Shown: in pieces, positions 32,577 to 42,527 of the stretch
Position numbering within the stretch: the stretch's first letter is position 1
Layout of the letters: the number at the start of each line of letters is the position of its first letter
Origin: JBBSJT01 sp041691015
Lineage (GTDB): Bacteria > Chlamydiota > Chlamydiia > Chlamydiales > Parachlamydiaceae
Length of the DNA stretch: 64,000 nt
Direction: 5' to 3'
Assembly (NCBI GenBank): GCA_041691015.1
Contig: JBEPVN010000002.1
Coordinates: forward strand, 1 to 64,000
Notes under the pieces: generated by a model
The model's database searches: none
Told to the model about the DNA's origin: nothing
Seen by the model: only the letters and a program-made list of their open reading frames with translations
Made by a program: the position numbers and the translations under genes

Positions 32577-35500
32577 CTATAAAATTTCAAGGTTCATAAA
32601 AGAGGGAACATTTTTGATATTCATTTGAAGCAGCTCATCAATTGAGATTCCCCATTTGGTATCGATATGCAACGTGCCGACCGATCGATTTTGAGAGAGA
32701 AATTCTATCATAACAGGTGTAGTCCCTCTCTTTTTGGCAAACATTTTTTTTATTTGAAGAATGTGACTTAATCGCATTTGATCGGCGTCAAATTTTACGC
32801 TTAACATCTTAACCTTTTTTTCAATTTCTTTTTTTATAACCGGTTTCTTCAGGGATTTTGATTCATCCCCGCTTGCAGCTTTCATTTTGGCAAAACGCAT
32901 GGCTTGGCATTTAGCCTTATCAAAAGCTACATCGCAAGCATCTACCATTGCTTCATTCACAACAGTCAAATCATCGAGCCATTTACAACTTAGTTTAAGG
33001 TTATCTTCTTTTTTATCAAGCTGCAAAACGGCATAGATCAGCTGGTTTTCTTTTAAAAGATGCCCTTTTTCTTCAAAAAGTTCTGGCCAAACCGGGAGCT
33101 CAAAACGATGAACGCCATCGCTGACATTCAAAATCGCGAATTTTTTTTCTGTTTTAGATGAGATTCTTGTATCTGCGGTTTCTATGATTAAAGCTGCTCT
33201 AAAAACATGATCGTGGTCTAAATTTGGGATATCACTTAAAGGAACGCAAGAAAGTCGTCTTAAAATATCGCCATAAGCGTCCATGGGGTGTCCTGTCAAA
33301 AAGAAACCTAGCAATTCTTTTTCTCTTAATAGAAGTTCAAGCTTCGTGCGTTTTAGCTTAACTTGAGGCTCATTCTTAAATCGATCCTCATTTGTATCGC
33401 CCATTAGAGAAAAAAGGGACATGATTCCGATGGATGCTTCCTGATAGTCTTTTAAAGCAGCCTCATACATCGGATCCACGCTTAGCTTTAGCGCATCGCG
33501 GCTCCATCCTGTAAAATCAAAACATCCGGCATCTACCAAATTTTCAATGGATTTTTTATGGACTTTGCTTGTATCGATGCGCTTTAAAAAGTCATAAAGG
33601 CTCTTAAAAGGTCCTTTTTTCTGTCTTTCGCTGACAATTGCATCAACGACACCCTCACCGATACCTTTAATCCCTGTCATCGCAAAACGAATACCGCTTT
33701 TTGCAGCAATAAAGGTGTTTCCGGCTTCATTGACATCTGGTGGCAATGTTTCAATGTTCATCGATTGGCTCTCGCCAATGAATTTTGCAACTTTAGTCAA
33801 ATCATCGCGATCGCATGTCATTAAAGCTGCCATCCATTCGCTCGGATAATTGGCTTTCATAAAAGATGTGACATAGGATAAGTACCCGTAGGCTGCCGCA
33901 TGAGACTTATTAAACCCATACTGCGCAAATTTTTCCATCTTATCAAAGATACGCATCGAAGTCTCTTCATCAATTTCGTTTTCCAAAGCCCCGAGCCTGA
34001 ATTTTTCCCGCTCCTTTGACATTTGTTCCGCATCTTTTTTACCCATGGCCCGCCTTAAAACATCACCCTCTCCAAGTGAATATTTAGCAAGCTTACTTGC
34101 TATTTGCATCACCTGTTCTTGATAAACCATAATGCCGTAAGTCTCTGACAAAATATCCTGCATCCATGGATGATCGTATTCGATAGGTTCTCTGCCATGC
34201 TTACGATTGATAAAGGATGGAATCATGTCCATAGGTCCTGGTCTATAAAGGGCACCGACTGCAATGATCTCTTCAAATTTATCAAGATGCAGCTGCTTTG
34301 CCAAATCCTGCATGCCGCCGGATTCTAGCTGAAATATTCCTAAAGTTTTTCCCTGGTTTAAAAGCTCAAACGTCTTAGCGTCTGTTAAATCGAGATTTAT
34401 CCAATCAATTCTTTTGCCTGTGTTTACATAAATTGCTTCCACACATATCTGAATTGCAGTTAAAGTTTTTAATCCCAAAAAGTCTACTTTTAACATCCCT
34501 ACAAGTTCAACCGGTTTCATCGAATATTGCGTTACCGGCATTTCAGAATCTTTTGCGTTGCAAAGAGGGATAAAATCAGTCAAAGGCTCGCCGCTTATGA
34601 TAATGCCTGCAGCATGAATTCCTGTATTTCGGATGGAGCCTTCCAAAGTTTGACCCAAATCAATAATGCGTTTTGCATCTTCATCCTCATCATACATTTT
34701 TCTTAAATCAGCATCCTTTTCAAGAGCCTTTTCAAGGGTAATATTCAAATCTTCCGGCACAAGTTTTGCAATAGCATTCACTTTGACAAGAGGCACGCTC
34801 AAAACACGTCCCACATCCTTGATGGTCATTTTGGCTTTCATCGTACCAAATGTAATAATCTGCGCGACATTCTCTTTACCGTACTTGTTTAAAGTATAGT
34901 TAATGACATCCCCCCGTCTTTCCATGCAAATATCGACGTCGATATCGGGATAGGAAATACGTTCAGGATTAATAAAGCGCTCAAAAAATAAATGAAATCT
35001 CAAAGGTTCAATGTCTGTTACGCCAATTAAATAAAGAATAATCGAACCTGCGCCAGAACCTCTTCCTGGACCCATCGGAATGCCGTTTAGTTTTGCCCAG
35101 TTGATAAAATCCCAGACAATCAATAAATAATCGCTCATCCCCTTTGGAATAATGACGCTAAGCTCGAGCTTTAAACGATCCCTGACTACAGTATCTGGGT
35201 CTTGATCTGGATATATTTCTTTAATTTTATCAAGTTTGTCTTTTGTGTAGCGCTTGGAAATCCCCTCTTCACATAGCTGCATCAAATATTTTTCTGCTTC
35301 CGCGCTTTGAGTTTCTTTTGTAAATTCCTTCCCCTCCAAGCTTGGCGGAACATAGACAGGATAATGTTTGGTTTTAAAATCCAATTCCACGTTGCATTTG
35401 TCAGCAATTTCAATAGTTGTTATAAGAGCATCCGGCAGATCCTTAAATAACTCCTGCATCTCTTCTTGCGATTTAAAGTAATACTCATGAGAGGGATAAA

Positions 35501-36320
35501 TTTTGCGCTTTGGATTTAAAACGCGGAATTTCGGATTTCCAAGAGAATCCTTTTGCCAGATTTCAACAGGTTCCCCTGACTGAATGTTTAGTAGAATTTC
35601 ATGAGCGTTAAAATCCGAACGCTTGATATAATGGCTATCATTTGTTGCTACAATTTTGATGTTCAGCTCTCTTGCAATTTCAACAAGAAGGGCATTTACT
35701 TTTTGCTGTTTTGAAATATAATCTTCATAAGCTTGTATCAGCCAGGATTCCTCATACATGCCATCTTGTCTTAACGTCTCTTCGCTCATTTGATGGCGCT
35801 GCAATTCAATGTAGTAATCATCTTGAAAAAGATCGTGATACCATTTGATGACTTCAATAAGCTCATCTCTTGAGCCATTTAAAGCAGTTTGAAAAACCAA
35901 GCTATTTTGACAACCCGATAAGCAAATCAAGCCTTCGCTATATTGTTTTAGAGTCTTTGGATCGATTCTTGGATTATAATAAAAACCCTCGAGATAACCA
36001 ATGGAGCTTAATTTGCAAAGATTGTGATAACCTTGATTATTTTTGGCAAGAAGAGTTAGATGGTAGCTTGTTCTTATTCCATATTCTTTTTTTTTATCAA
36101 GCATGCAATCTGGTGCCACAAAAAATTCAACGCCGATAATGGGCTTGATTTTTTCTTCTTTACATGCCTTATAAAAATCAACCGCTCCGAATAAATTTCC
36201 GTGGTCTGTTAGTGCGCATGCTTTCATTTGAAAGGATTTTGCCGCTTCAGCAATTGCTTTAACAGAGGGCGTCGCGTCTAGAATCGAAAATTGCGAATGA
36301 ACATGTAAAGGTACCCACAT
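32577..36320 (-). CDS. dnaE: DNA polymerase III alpha subunit
   Basis: Replicative polymerase of 1247 aa. The PHP domain is at the N-terminus (VPLHVHSQFSILDATPS; ALTDHGNLFGAVDFYKAC). The polymerase active site includes GPGRGSGAGSI (~420) and YPDIDVDICMERR (~460) with two catalytic Asp. The fingers/HhH region follows (MTGIKGIGEGVVDAI ~885), then an OB-fold near 1050-1130. Length is slightly above the usual ~1160-1200 because of a Lys-rich C-terminal segment. It starts 13 bases after uhpC and is probably cotranscribed with it; dnaE-uhpC-hisS neighbours match Chlamydia. Confidence 0.97.
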   Translation of the reverse strand: MWVPLHVHSQFSILDATPSVKAIAEAAKSFQMKACALTDHGNLFGAVDFYKACKEEKIKPIIGVEFFVAPDCMLDKKKEYGIRTSYHLTLLAKNNQGYHNLCKLSSIGYLEGFYYNPRIDPKTLKQYSEGLICLSGCQNSLVFQTALNGSRDELIEVIKWYHDLFQDDYYIELQRHQMSEETLRQDGMYEESWLIQAYEDYISKQQKVNALLVEIARELNIKIVATNDSHYIKRSDFNAHEILLNIQSGEPVEIWQKDSLGNPKFRVLNPKRKIYPSHEYYFKSQEEMQELFKDLPDALITTIEIADKCNVELDFKTKHYPVYVPPSLEGKEFTKETQSAEAEKYLMQLCEEGISKRYTKDKLDKIKEIYPDQDPDTVVRDRLKLELSVIIPKGMSDYLLIVWDFINWAKLNGIPMGPGRGSGAGSIILYLIGVTDIEPLRFHLFFERFINPERISYPDIDVDICMERRGDVINYTLNKYGKENVAQIITFGTMKAKMTIKDVGRVLSVPLVKVNAIAKLVPEDLNITLEKALEKDADLRKMYDEDEDAKRIIDLGQTLEGSIRNTGIHAAGIIISGEPLTDFIPLCNAKDSEMPVTQYSMKPVELVGMLKVDFLGLKTLTAIQICVEAIYVNTGKRIDWINLDLTDAKTFELLNQGKTLGIFQLESGGMQDLAKQLHLDKFEEIIAVGALYRPGPMDMIPSFINRKHGREPIEYDHPWMQDILSETYGIMVYQEQVMQIASKLAKYSLGEGDVLRRAMGKKDAEQMSKEREKFRLGALENEIDEETSMRIFDKMEKFAQYGFNKSHAAAYGYLSYVTSFMKANYPSEWMAALMTCDRDDLTKVAKFIGESQSMNIETLPPDVNEAGNTFIAAKSGIRFAMTGIKGIGEGVVDAIVSERQKKGPFKSLYDFLKRIDTSKVHKKSIENLVDAGCFDFTGWSRDALKLSVDPMYEAALKDYQEASIGIMSLFSLMGDTNEDRFKNEPQVKLKRTKLELLLREKELLGFFLTGHPMDAYGDILRRLSCVPLSDIPNLDHDHVFRAALIIETADTRISSKTEKKFAILNVSDGVHRFELPVWPELFEEKGHLLKENQLIYAVLQLDKKEDNLKLSCKWLDDLTVVNEAMVDACDVAFDKAKCQAMRFAKMKAASGDESKSLKKPVIKKEIEKKVKMLSVKFDADQMRLSHILQIKKMFAKKRGTTPVMIEFLSQNRSVGTLHIDTKWGISIDELLQMNIKNVPSFMNLEIL

Positions 36321-36333
36321 TGTTATTTATTCC

Positions 36334-37713
36334 TTATATTTTTTTATCATTTTCCGTTACACCCCAAAGAGGCAATAAAAACGCAAGCGAAATGAGGCAG
36401 CAGATAAAAAGCGACCAGAAAAAACCTTCCCAGCCATATTCCTGCGTAATTTTACCGAGCGGATATCCAGCAATGGCAGCTCCAAGATAGGCAAAAAAGC
36501 CGACAAAACCAGTGGATGTCGCAGCTGCCTTCTTATGGGACATTTCAGCTGCAGCCACTCCTATTAGCATTTGAGGCCCGAATATGGAAAAACCGACAAA
36601 AAAGATTGCAACTGAGTTTAGCCAGGATTGATTGCCGGGAAGAAACCAAAAAAAGCAAATGGATATGAGCATTCCAACTGCGAAGATCACATTAATGGGT
36701 CCTCTTCTTGCTCCAAAAAGCCTGTCAGATGCCCATCCTGCAAAAAGACTTCCGATAAATCCGCCTGCTTCAAAAAAAGAAGCGCTTGCGTTAGCGCCTA
36801 TTTGAGAATAACCTTTAGCCTCAATTAAGTAAAGCGCCGTCCAGTCATTAATTCCGGTTCTGACAACATACACGAAAAAATAAGCAAAAGCTAAAAGCCA
36901 CATGTATTTATTCTTGAAGACATATTCTATCAAAACTTGTCTTGTTGTAAGGAGACTTTCTTCTTCAAAAACCGCTTTGGAAGTACCATAATCATTGCGA
37001 AATTCTTCAATTGGAGGCAATCCTAAGGATTGTGGCGTATCCCTTAAGCGGTTGATCAGGAATAATCCACCGAATATGCATAAAACACCCGGAATATACA
37101 TCGCGTAGCGCCATCCGAAATACTGGAGAGCTGGCCCTGCTATATACGGTATAATAAATGCTCCCACATTATGTGAGACATTCCAAGTAGCCCACCACGA
37201 TCCCCTTTCAGAATGGGAATACCATTGAGTCAAAAATCTTGCGCAAGGAGGCCAGCCAAATCCTTGAAAATAGCCATTCAATCCCCAGAAAAGCGCAAAC
37301 ATCAAAATACTTGAAGACATGCCGAATAAAATATTAACTATACCTGTCAAAACAAGTCCGAGCGCCATAAAATAGCGCGGGTTTAAACGGTCGCCAAGCA
37401 AACCGCTCGCAAATTTACTAACGCCATATGTTACGGAAAATATACTGCCGAGAAGTCCTAATTGGCTTTTGTCAAAATGCAAATCCTGGATGATGCCGGG
37501 CATCGCAATACTTAGGGTTTTCCTCGTAAAATAATAAAAGGCATACCCAATAAATGTGGAGTAAAGGATCCGGATGCGCCAGTAATGGTATTTCTTTTCA
37601 ACAATTTCTTTATCTTGTATCGGTGTTATAAAAGGTGCCGGCTTAAATATATCTAATATTGAACTCACAAGACTCCAGAGCTCCTTGCTTAACATGGTTT
37701 TTTTTATAAACAA
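36334..37713 (-). CDS. uhpC: Hexose phosphate transporter UhpC
   Basis: Major facilitator protein of 459 aa with about 12 hydrophobic helices. It belongs to the organophosphate:phosphate antiporters (GlpT/UhpT/UhpC): YYFTRKTLSIAMPGI near ~60, GLNGYFQGFGWPPCARFLTQWYSHSERGSWWATWNVSHNVGAF at ~150-195, and a C-terminal half with AGWASDRLFGARRGP. UhpC of C. pneumoniae has been characterised as a glucose-6-phosphate/phosphate antiporter, so this should import host glucose-6-phosphate. The first ATG is used; a start at the Met seven codons later is equally possible. Confidence 0.94.
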   Translation of the reverse strand: MFIKKTMLSKELWSLVSSILDIFKPAPFITPIQDKEIVEKKYHYWRIRILYSTFIGYAFYYFTRKTLSIAMPGIIQDLHFDKSQLGLLGSIFSVTYGVSKFASGLLGDRLNPRYFMALGLVLTGIVNILFGMSSSILMFALFWGLNGYFQGFGWPPCARFLTQWYSHSERGSWWATWNVSHNVGAFIIPYIAGPALQYFGWRYAMYIPGVLCIFGGLFLINRLRDTPQSLGLPPIEEFRNDYGTSKAVFEEESLLTTRQVLIEYVFKNKYMWLLAFAYFFVYVVRTGINDWTALYLIEAKGYSQIGANASASFFEAGGFIGSLFAGWASDRLFGARRGPINVIFAVGMLISICFFWFLPGNQSWLNSVAIFFVGFSIFGPQMLIGVAAAEMSHKKAAATSTGFVGFFAYLGAAIAGYPLGKITQEYGWEGFFWSLFICCLISLAFLLPLWGVTENDKKI

Positions 37714-37908
37714 ATATTTTAATTATTGTTATTCTATCATTTTCTATTTAATTAAAAAAAGAAATTTATTCTAATATGCTGCTCTTTTTTTAGCAAGCTT
37801 TGATTTGTAGTGATAGCAATAGCTCAAAAACTTTACGCTTTTTTAGCAACGTCTTCGCATGAGATTCCTACTATGGCTCACATTCCAATTGACACGATTT
37901 AGCACAAT

Positions 37909-39774
37909 TTGATATACCACGCGAGAAGTAAAGACCCTAAGTTAGTGCGGCTAATAAATAAAATGATTAAATTATCGATACCTCCAAAAGCAGATCCGAT
38001 CTTCCGTATCTTTAAAAAAAAGATTCTCCTATCCCATGAATTGGAAGATTCCCACGACCCCTCGAATTTCAAAAAAAAATTAAACTCGCCTTACGCATTC
38101 GATGTCAAAGCGAGTAATTGGAAATTATTTCTTACCATTGCTCTTTCAATTATTAGTTTGCTTGCGATATGCTTCCTCGTCTTTTACACAAACATTAGCG
38201 ATAAAACAAAAAAAGATGAGATTACAGCGGCAGAGGGTGTTGCAGATGTCGCAATGGCACTTACCTATGCGCAAGTCAACCACATCAATCCCCTGTCGCA
38301 AAATTGGTCCAATCCCGATTTCTTAAAAAATAATTTTTCTGCAATTGTTCCGTCCGAATATGCTTTTTTAGCAAATGTCGATTCACACGGTCAATTTCAT
38401 GACTGTCCTTATCTTTTAAGGATTTATACAAATAAAAACTTTACAAGTTTTCTTGTTGTCGCTTTGCCAGAGCCAAGTCTTATGCAATGGCTTATCCCGA
38501 AAAATGCTATTTTTGTACATTCAGACACCATGGAACTTCGAAAAATCGAGGATTTAAGAGCTTTAAATAGACTCCTTGTAAACCCGAACACGCTAGATGG
38601 GGCAAACGGCGCTGAAATCACAAATCTCATCAAGAACGGAAATTTAATCCCTCTTTCTACTTTGAGCCTTGAAACAAAAGATTTGGGATTTGCACCGCCA
38701 AAAGCTCTCGCTTTGAGACGTCCCGGAGCTGAAAATTTAATTCATAACGCTCCTCGGTATTATCAATTCACCGAGACGTATGTCAGACGCGCATTGGATC
38801 TTGCAAGATCATTAGATAGCACACATCACGACCTGACAAGACTCCAGCAGGAAATGGCCCATATTTCAAAACTGCCCAATTTAATCCTTTATTCCTCAGA
38901 CGGTATAGAATCTGCGATACAAGCAGAAAAAGCTTTTGGAACGTTTGTATCTTTTGGTAAATTCCTAAACGGCTACGTCATTTTTAACTCCCAAGGAAAA
39001 ATTTCTGGAAGCCGTCTTGTTATGGAAGAAGATTACAACAAATCCCATGGTCCTTACGAACCTTATGACGGCCTTACGTTTTCAATAAGTTCCAATACCT
39101 CATCAGAAGTTGCGAAGCACCCAATGCTTTTTCAACTTTCCGCATTGTCATCTGCAAGACGGGAGGGACTAACAACAATTGCAAAAGAAATCCAAACTCT
39201 TTTAAATAATCAAATTCAGGAGTATAACCCGAATTTTAGTGAAAAACTTGCAGATCTTGCGATCCAATTCCAGCAAAAAGATATGGAAGAAAAAGAAAAA
39301 ATCAGTAAAATACTAGCTGATCTCTATGAAGATTATTCGGATTTACCACTTGCTCAAGTTTTGCCCTACACAAAAACTGCCGGACTTGAACATATTATAT
39401 CTGAAATGCTTTCGCGCCAAAGCAAGGCTTTGGAAGAACAAAACTTATCAGAAGAACTCATCGGCGCGCAATTGCAAATGATCAAGAAAGCTAAGACGTT
39501 TGGTGAGTTGGATGATAGCACAACAAAAGCTGCTAATCTCCTGACCTTGAAATTCATCCCGGATCCAGAACAGCTCATATCCTACCAAAATGAAACCAAA
39601 TTTCTTGTAACGGATAAACTTGAAGAATTCCTGCTTTCAAGGGACTTTGAAATGCCAAAGAGCGAATTCCAAGCCGATAATCGAAATATTCTAAATCATA
39701 TTTTAGAAATTTCATGGATTACAGACCCCCATGAAGCCTCATTTTACTTAAATGAGTTTGATAATTTAAATTAA
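37909..39774 (+). CDS. Large single-pass membrane protein of unknown function
   Basis: Protein of 621 aa, not recognised. A basic N-terminal segment (residues 1-~60) leads to one membrane helix at ~71-93 (WKLFLTIALSIISLLAICFLVFY). Beyond it is a ~525-residue, mostly helical domain with long charged stretches and no Cys pairs. Topology should be N-in with the large domain in the periplasm. Only TTG (37909) follows the preceding stop; an ATG at 37963 is an alternative start. The 195 bases before it hold no clear promoter. The gene lies 11 bases before hisS on the same strand, between uhpC and hisS, which adjoin in C. trachomatis, so it is an insertion relative to that order. Confidence 0.75.
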   Translation: MIYHARSKDPKLVRLINKMIKLSIPPKADPIFRIFKKKILLSHELEDSHDPSNFKKKLNSPYAFDVKASNWKLFLTIALSIISLLAICFLVFYTNISDKTKKDEITAAEGVADVAMALTYAQVNHINPLSQNWSNPDFLKNNFSAIVPSEYAFLANVDSHGQFHDCPYLLRIYTNKNFTSFLVVALPEPSLMQWLIPKNAIFVHSDTMELRKIEDLRALNRLLVNPNTLDGANGAEITNLIKNGNLIPLSTLSLETKDLGFAPPKALALRRPGAENLIHNAPRYYQFTETYVRRALDLARSLDSTHHDLTRLQQEMAHISKLPNLILYSSDGIESAIQAEKAFGTFVSFGKFLNGYVIFNSQGKISGSRLVMEEDYNKSHGPYEPYDGLTFSISSNTSSEVAKHPMLFQLSALSSARREGLTTIAKEIQTLLNNQIQEYNPNFSEKLADLAIQFQQKDMEEKEKISKILADLYEDYSDLPLAQVLPYTKTAGLEHIISEMLSRQSKALEEQNLSEELIGAQLQMIKKAKTFGELDDSTTKAANLLTLKFIPDPEQLISYQNETKFLVTDKLEEFLLSRDFEMPKSEFQADNRNILNHILEISWITDPHEASFYLNEFDNLN

Positions 39775-39785
39775 GGACCCCCATT

Positions 39786-41234
39786 ATGATTTCGACCCCT
39801 CCTGGAGTCTTCGATATTCTCCCCATCATCCAAGAAAAAAACGAATGGCGTAATTCCTTTCTTTGGAATTTTGTTGAAAATGAAATGCGTCAAGTCGCAA
39901 AAGACTTTGGTTACAATGAGATAAGAACGCCTATTTTTGAAAGAACAGAACTTTTTACAAGATCCGTCGGCGAAACATCCGATATTGTGACTAAAGAAAT
40001 GTATACATTTCAGGATAAAGGAGATAGATCCATGACGCTTCGTCCGGAAGGGACAGCTCCTGTCATGCGTTCTTTTATCGAGAACCAAATACACGTCAAT
40101 TTTCCGGTAACCAAATTATTTTACATCGGGCCGATGTTCCGCTATGAAAGAGCACAAGCCGGAAGATATCGCCAACACCATCAATGGGGTGTTGAAGCAA
40201 TAGGGAATGCGTCTCCAGAACAAGATGTCGAAGTCATCGTCATGCTTTTGACCCTCTATCAGCGTTTAGGATTAAAAAATCTTAAGGTAAATTTGAATTC
40301 GATCGGCAATCAAGAAAGCAGGAATAAATTTAGGACTGCGCTCCAAGAATACTACCGCCAATTTTTTGCGCAATTATCGCAAGACAGTAAAGTACGTTTT
40401 GAAAAAAACCCTTTACGCATTTTGGATTCCAAAGATGCAGGTGACATCAAAATCAATAAAGACGCGCCTTCCATTTTAGATTACCTCGATGACGAATGTA
40501 AAAAACATTTTGAGACAGTTCAAAAACTTCTTATTTCATTAAAAATATCTTTTGTTATCAATAACCATCTCGTGCGCGGTTTGGATTATTACAACAAAAC
40601 TGTTTTTGAAATTACGGCAGGGGAACTTGGGAGCCAAAACAGCATAGGAGCTGGAGGAAGATATGATGGCCTGCTAAAATCCCTTGGAGGCCCTGATTTA
40701 GCCTCTATTGGCTTTGGAACTGGTATTGAACGTATTATTCAAACAATGATCGGCCAAAATATCACCCCTAAAAAAAAGCAAGGCCCTTCTCTTTTCATCA
40801 TTCCGCTCGGCGATCAAGCAAAGCTTGCCTGTTTTTCCCTCCTTAATGATTTGCGTCAAAATGGAATATCTGCAGAAATGGATTTTACCGGAAAAAAATT
40901 AAATAAAGTCATGCAATACGCAAATGACATTTCCGCAAAATATGTGGTTGTCGTCGGTGAAAACGAATTAAAGGCAGGAGTTGTTGACCTTAAAGAGATG
41001 GATTCTCGTAACCAATCCAAAGTACCTTTAGAAAGTTTAACCAGAATTTTAAAGATCGAAACTGAAACCGAAGACTTTACCAAGATATGGAAAGATCTCT
41101 CCCATCCTTTCAAGCATCAATCAGAAGCGGATTTTTTTCTCAAAAAAATTACGCAAAACATCAGTGATATCAAAAACGTATCATCAAACCTCCTTCAATC
41201 CATTGAGACAATCCAAGGGATATTAAAAACATAA
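39786..41234 (+). CDS. hisS: Histidyl-tRNA synthetase
   Basis: Class II synthetase of 482 aa. Motif 2 is MFRYERAQAGRYRQHHQWG (~116-134). The HisA loop LVRGLDYYNKTVFEI (~259) and the motif 3 region IGFGTGIERII (~307) are present, and the anticodon domain ends near ~420. Some 55 residues follow that are not in the usual ~425-aa enzyme (FTKIWKDLSHPF... to ...ETIQGILKT). In C. trachomatis aspS follows hisS directly; here mip follows instead, 61 bases on. Confidence 0.96.
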   Translation: MISTPPGVFDILPIIQEKNEWRNSFLWNFVENEMRQVAKDFGYNEIRTPIFERTELFTRSVGETSDIVTKEMYTFQDKGDRSMTLRPEGTAPVMRSFIENQIHVNFPVTKLFYIGPMFRYERAQAGRYRQHHQWGVEAIGNASPEQDVEVIVMLLTLYQRLGLKNLKVNLNSIGNQESRNKFRTALQEYYRQFFAQLSQDSKVRFEKNPLRILDSKDAGDIKINKDAPSILDYLDDECKKHFETVQKLLISLKISFVINNHLVRGLDYYNKTVFEITAGELGSQNSIGAGGRYDGLLKSLGGPDLASIGFGTGIERIIQTMIGQNITPKKKQGPSLFIIPLGDQAKLACFSLLNDLRQNGISAEMDFTGKKLNKVMQYANDISAKYVVVVGENELKAGVVDLKEMDSRNQSKVPLESLTRILKIETETEDFTKIWKDLSHPFKHQSEADFFLKKITQNISDIKNVSSNLLQSIETIQGILKT

Positions 41235-41295
41235 ATTTGTAGACAGAATTTGCAAAAATCCATACATTGTAACTTTTAATTTACCAGGAGGCTAT

Positions 41296-42114
41296 ATGCT
41301 TAAAAAAACTATTCTTGGCACATTGGCAGGAATGACATCTATTTTAGCGTTTGGATCGCTTAGTGCAGACGTTGCAGTTAAAAATCCTACAGTGATCCCC
41401 GCATCTGCATCTGAAAAAGAAGAAATGACGAAGCTTTCAGAAGCATTCGGTCACTTCATCGGAAGAAATTTGCATACACCCGGCATGAATTTCGATCTCG
41501 AAATGATCATCAAAGGCATGCGCGACGGCTCTGCCGGAAAACCAGCTCCGATGAGCGATCAGGAATATGAAATGTTGCTTGGAAAAATGCAGGAAAAAGC
41601 TTTTAAAGAACTTTCAGCGACAAATCTTAAAAATGCAGATGCATTCATCATCGAAAACAAATCAAAACCAAATGTCAAAGAGATTGAACCAGGTAAGCTC
41701 CAGTTCACAGTTTTAAAAGATGGTAACGGAGCTACTGTTGTAGAACATAACGCTCCTTTAATTAATTATAAAGGCTCTTACATAGACGGTACTGTATTTA
41801 GTACATCTGAAGAAGCCGGCGGGCCTATCACGATTCCTTTAGACCAAACAATTCCAGGCTTTAGCAAGGGAATTCTTGGGATGAAAGAAGGCGAAAAGAG
41901 AAAATTATTTGTTCACCCGGATATGGGGTACGGAACTACAGGACAGCTTCCTCCAAATTCTCTTCTAATCTTTGAAATCGAAGTTTTAAAAGCAGATAAC
42001 AAAGACCAAGCATCTAATCAGTCTGCAAATGCAGATGATGATTATGATGATGAGGACGATACAGATGATGCAGATGACAAAAAAACACCTGCAGCCCCTA
42101 TGAAAAAAGCTTAA
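41296..42114 (+). CDS. mip: Mip-like FKBP-type peptidyl-prolyl isomerase
   Basis: Protein of 272 aa with a signal peptide (MLKKTILGTLAGMTSILAFGSLSA). A helical dimerisation domain (~35-115) is followed by the FKBP domain (~135-232: APLINYKGSYIDGTVF, IPGFSKGILGMKEGEKRKLFVHPDMGYG, LPPNSLLIFEIEVL), with the usual active-site aromatic and Asp positions largely kept. The C-terminus is a very acidic Asp tail (DDDYDDEDDTDDADD). In Chlamydia, Mip (CT541) is an envelope or extracellular lipoprotein linked to infection; no lipobox is obvious here. AGGAGG precedes the start. A strong terminator follows. Confidence 0.94.
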   Translation: MLKKTILGTLAGMTSILAFGSLSADVAVKNPTVIPASASEKEEMTKLSEAFGHFIGRNLHTPGMNFDLEMIIKGMRDGSAGKPAPMSDQEYEMLLGKMQEKAFKELSATNLKNADAFIIENKSKPNVKEIEPGKLQFTVLKDGNGATVVEHNAPLINYKGSYIDGTVFSTSEEAGGPITIPLDQTIPGFSKGILGMKEGEKRKLFVHPDMGYGTTGQLPPNSLLIFEIEVLKADNKDQASNQSANADDDYDDEDDTDDADDKKTPAAPMKKA

Positions 42115-42138
42115 TAGCTTATCGTCAGCTTTGTTAAT

Positions 42139-42185
42139 AAAGGGCTTTGGAGATTTGAAAAAAATCTCCAAAGCCCTTTTTGTTT
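42139..42185 (+). terminator. Intrinsic terminator after mip
   Basis: A perfect 18-bp stem (AAAGGGCTTTGGAGATTT with its complement at 42162-42179) and 5-base loop followed by a T-rich tract, 25 bases past the mip stop. Confidence 0.92.
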
Positions 42186-42190
42186 TTAGC

Positions 42191-42240
42191 TATGTAGCTT
42201 AAAACTTCAGCCTTAAGTTGTTTACAAGGGCTAAAGCTCT
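42191..42240. repeat. Degenerate copy of the rsmA/dacF repeat family
   Basis: ATGTAGCTT, then GCCTTAAGTTGTTTACAAGGGCTAAAGCTCT, parallels GTAGCATAGGCTTTACCTTAAGTTTGTTTTGAGGGCTTTAGCCCTC of the element at 28873-29098, in the same block order with several substitutions. It is part of the 413-base gap between mip and trmL; the rest holds the mip terminator, this element, an inverted repeat and no gene. Confidence 0.55.
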
Positions 42241-42333
42241 ATTGCCTTAGATGCGGTAAAAGCATGTGGCTACATGCGTCAGCACATACGCGTTAAGCTA
42301 TTACACATAAAAATGTCCGAAACAGGGTCCTTA

Positions 42334-42424
42334 GGTCAGGCTTGACAGTATGACAGTTTTTTTTTTAATTATGCAAGATTAAATTCTTAAGTAAAAAAAA
42401 CCTGCCATACTGTCAAGCCTGACC
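42334..42424. repeat. Long-armed inverted repeat upstream of trmL
   Basis: GGTCAGGCTTGACAGTATGACAG (42334-42356) is repeated in inverse as CCTGCCATACTGTCAAGCCTGACC (42401-42424) with about two differences. Oligo-T and oligo-A runs lie on the inner edges and an AT-rich loop of ~44 bases in the middle. The inner T/A runs give a terminator-like hairpin in both directions, but its repeat-like ends suggest a mobile or dispersed element. Confidence 0.8.
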
Positions 42425-42527
42425 CCTATATGACCCCTACATTTATTAGCCCGATGTAAAGTGTACTAGCATCCTGTTGAAAAAAATCTTCCGTTTCTAT
42501 ATATTTTCAATACAAATAGGATTTTAA

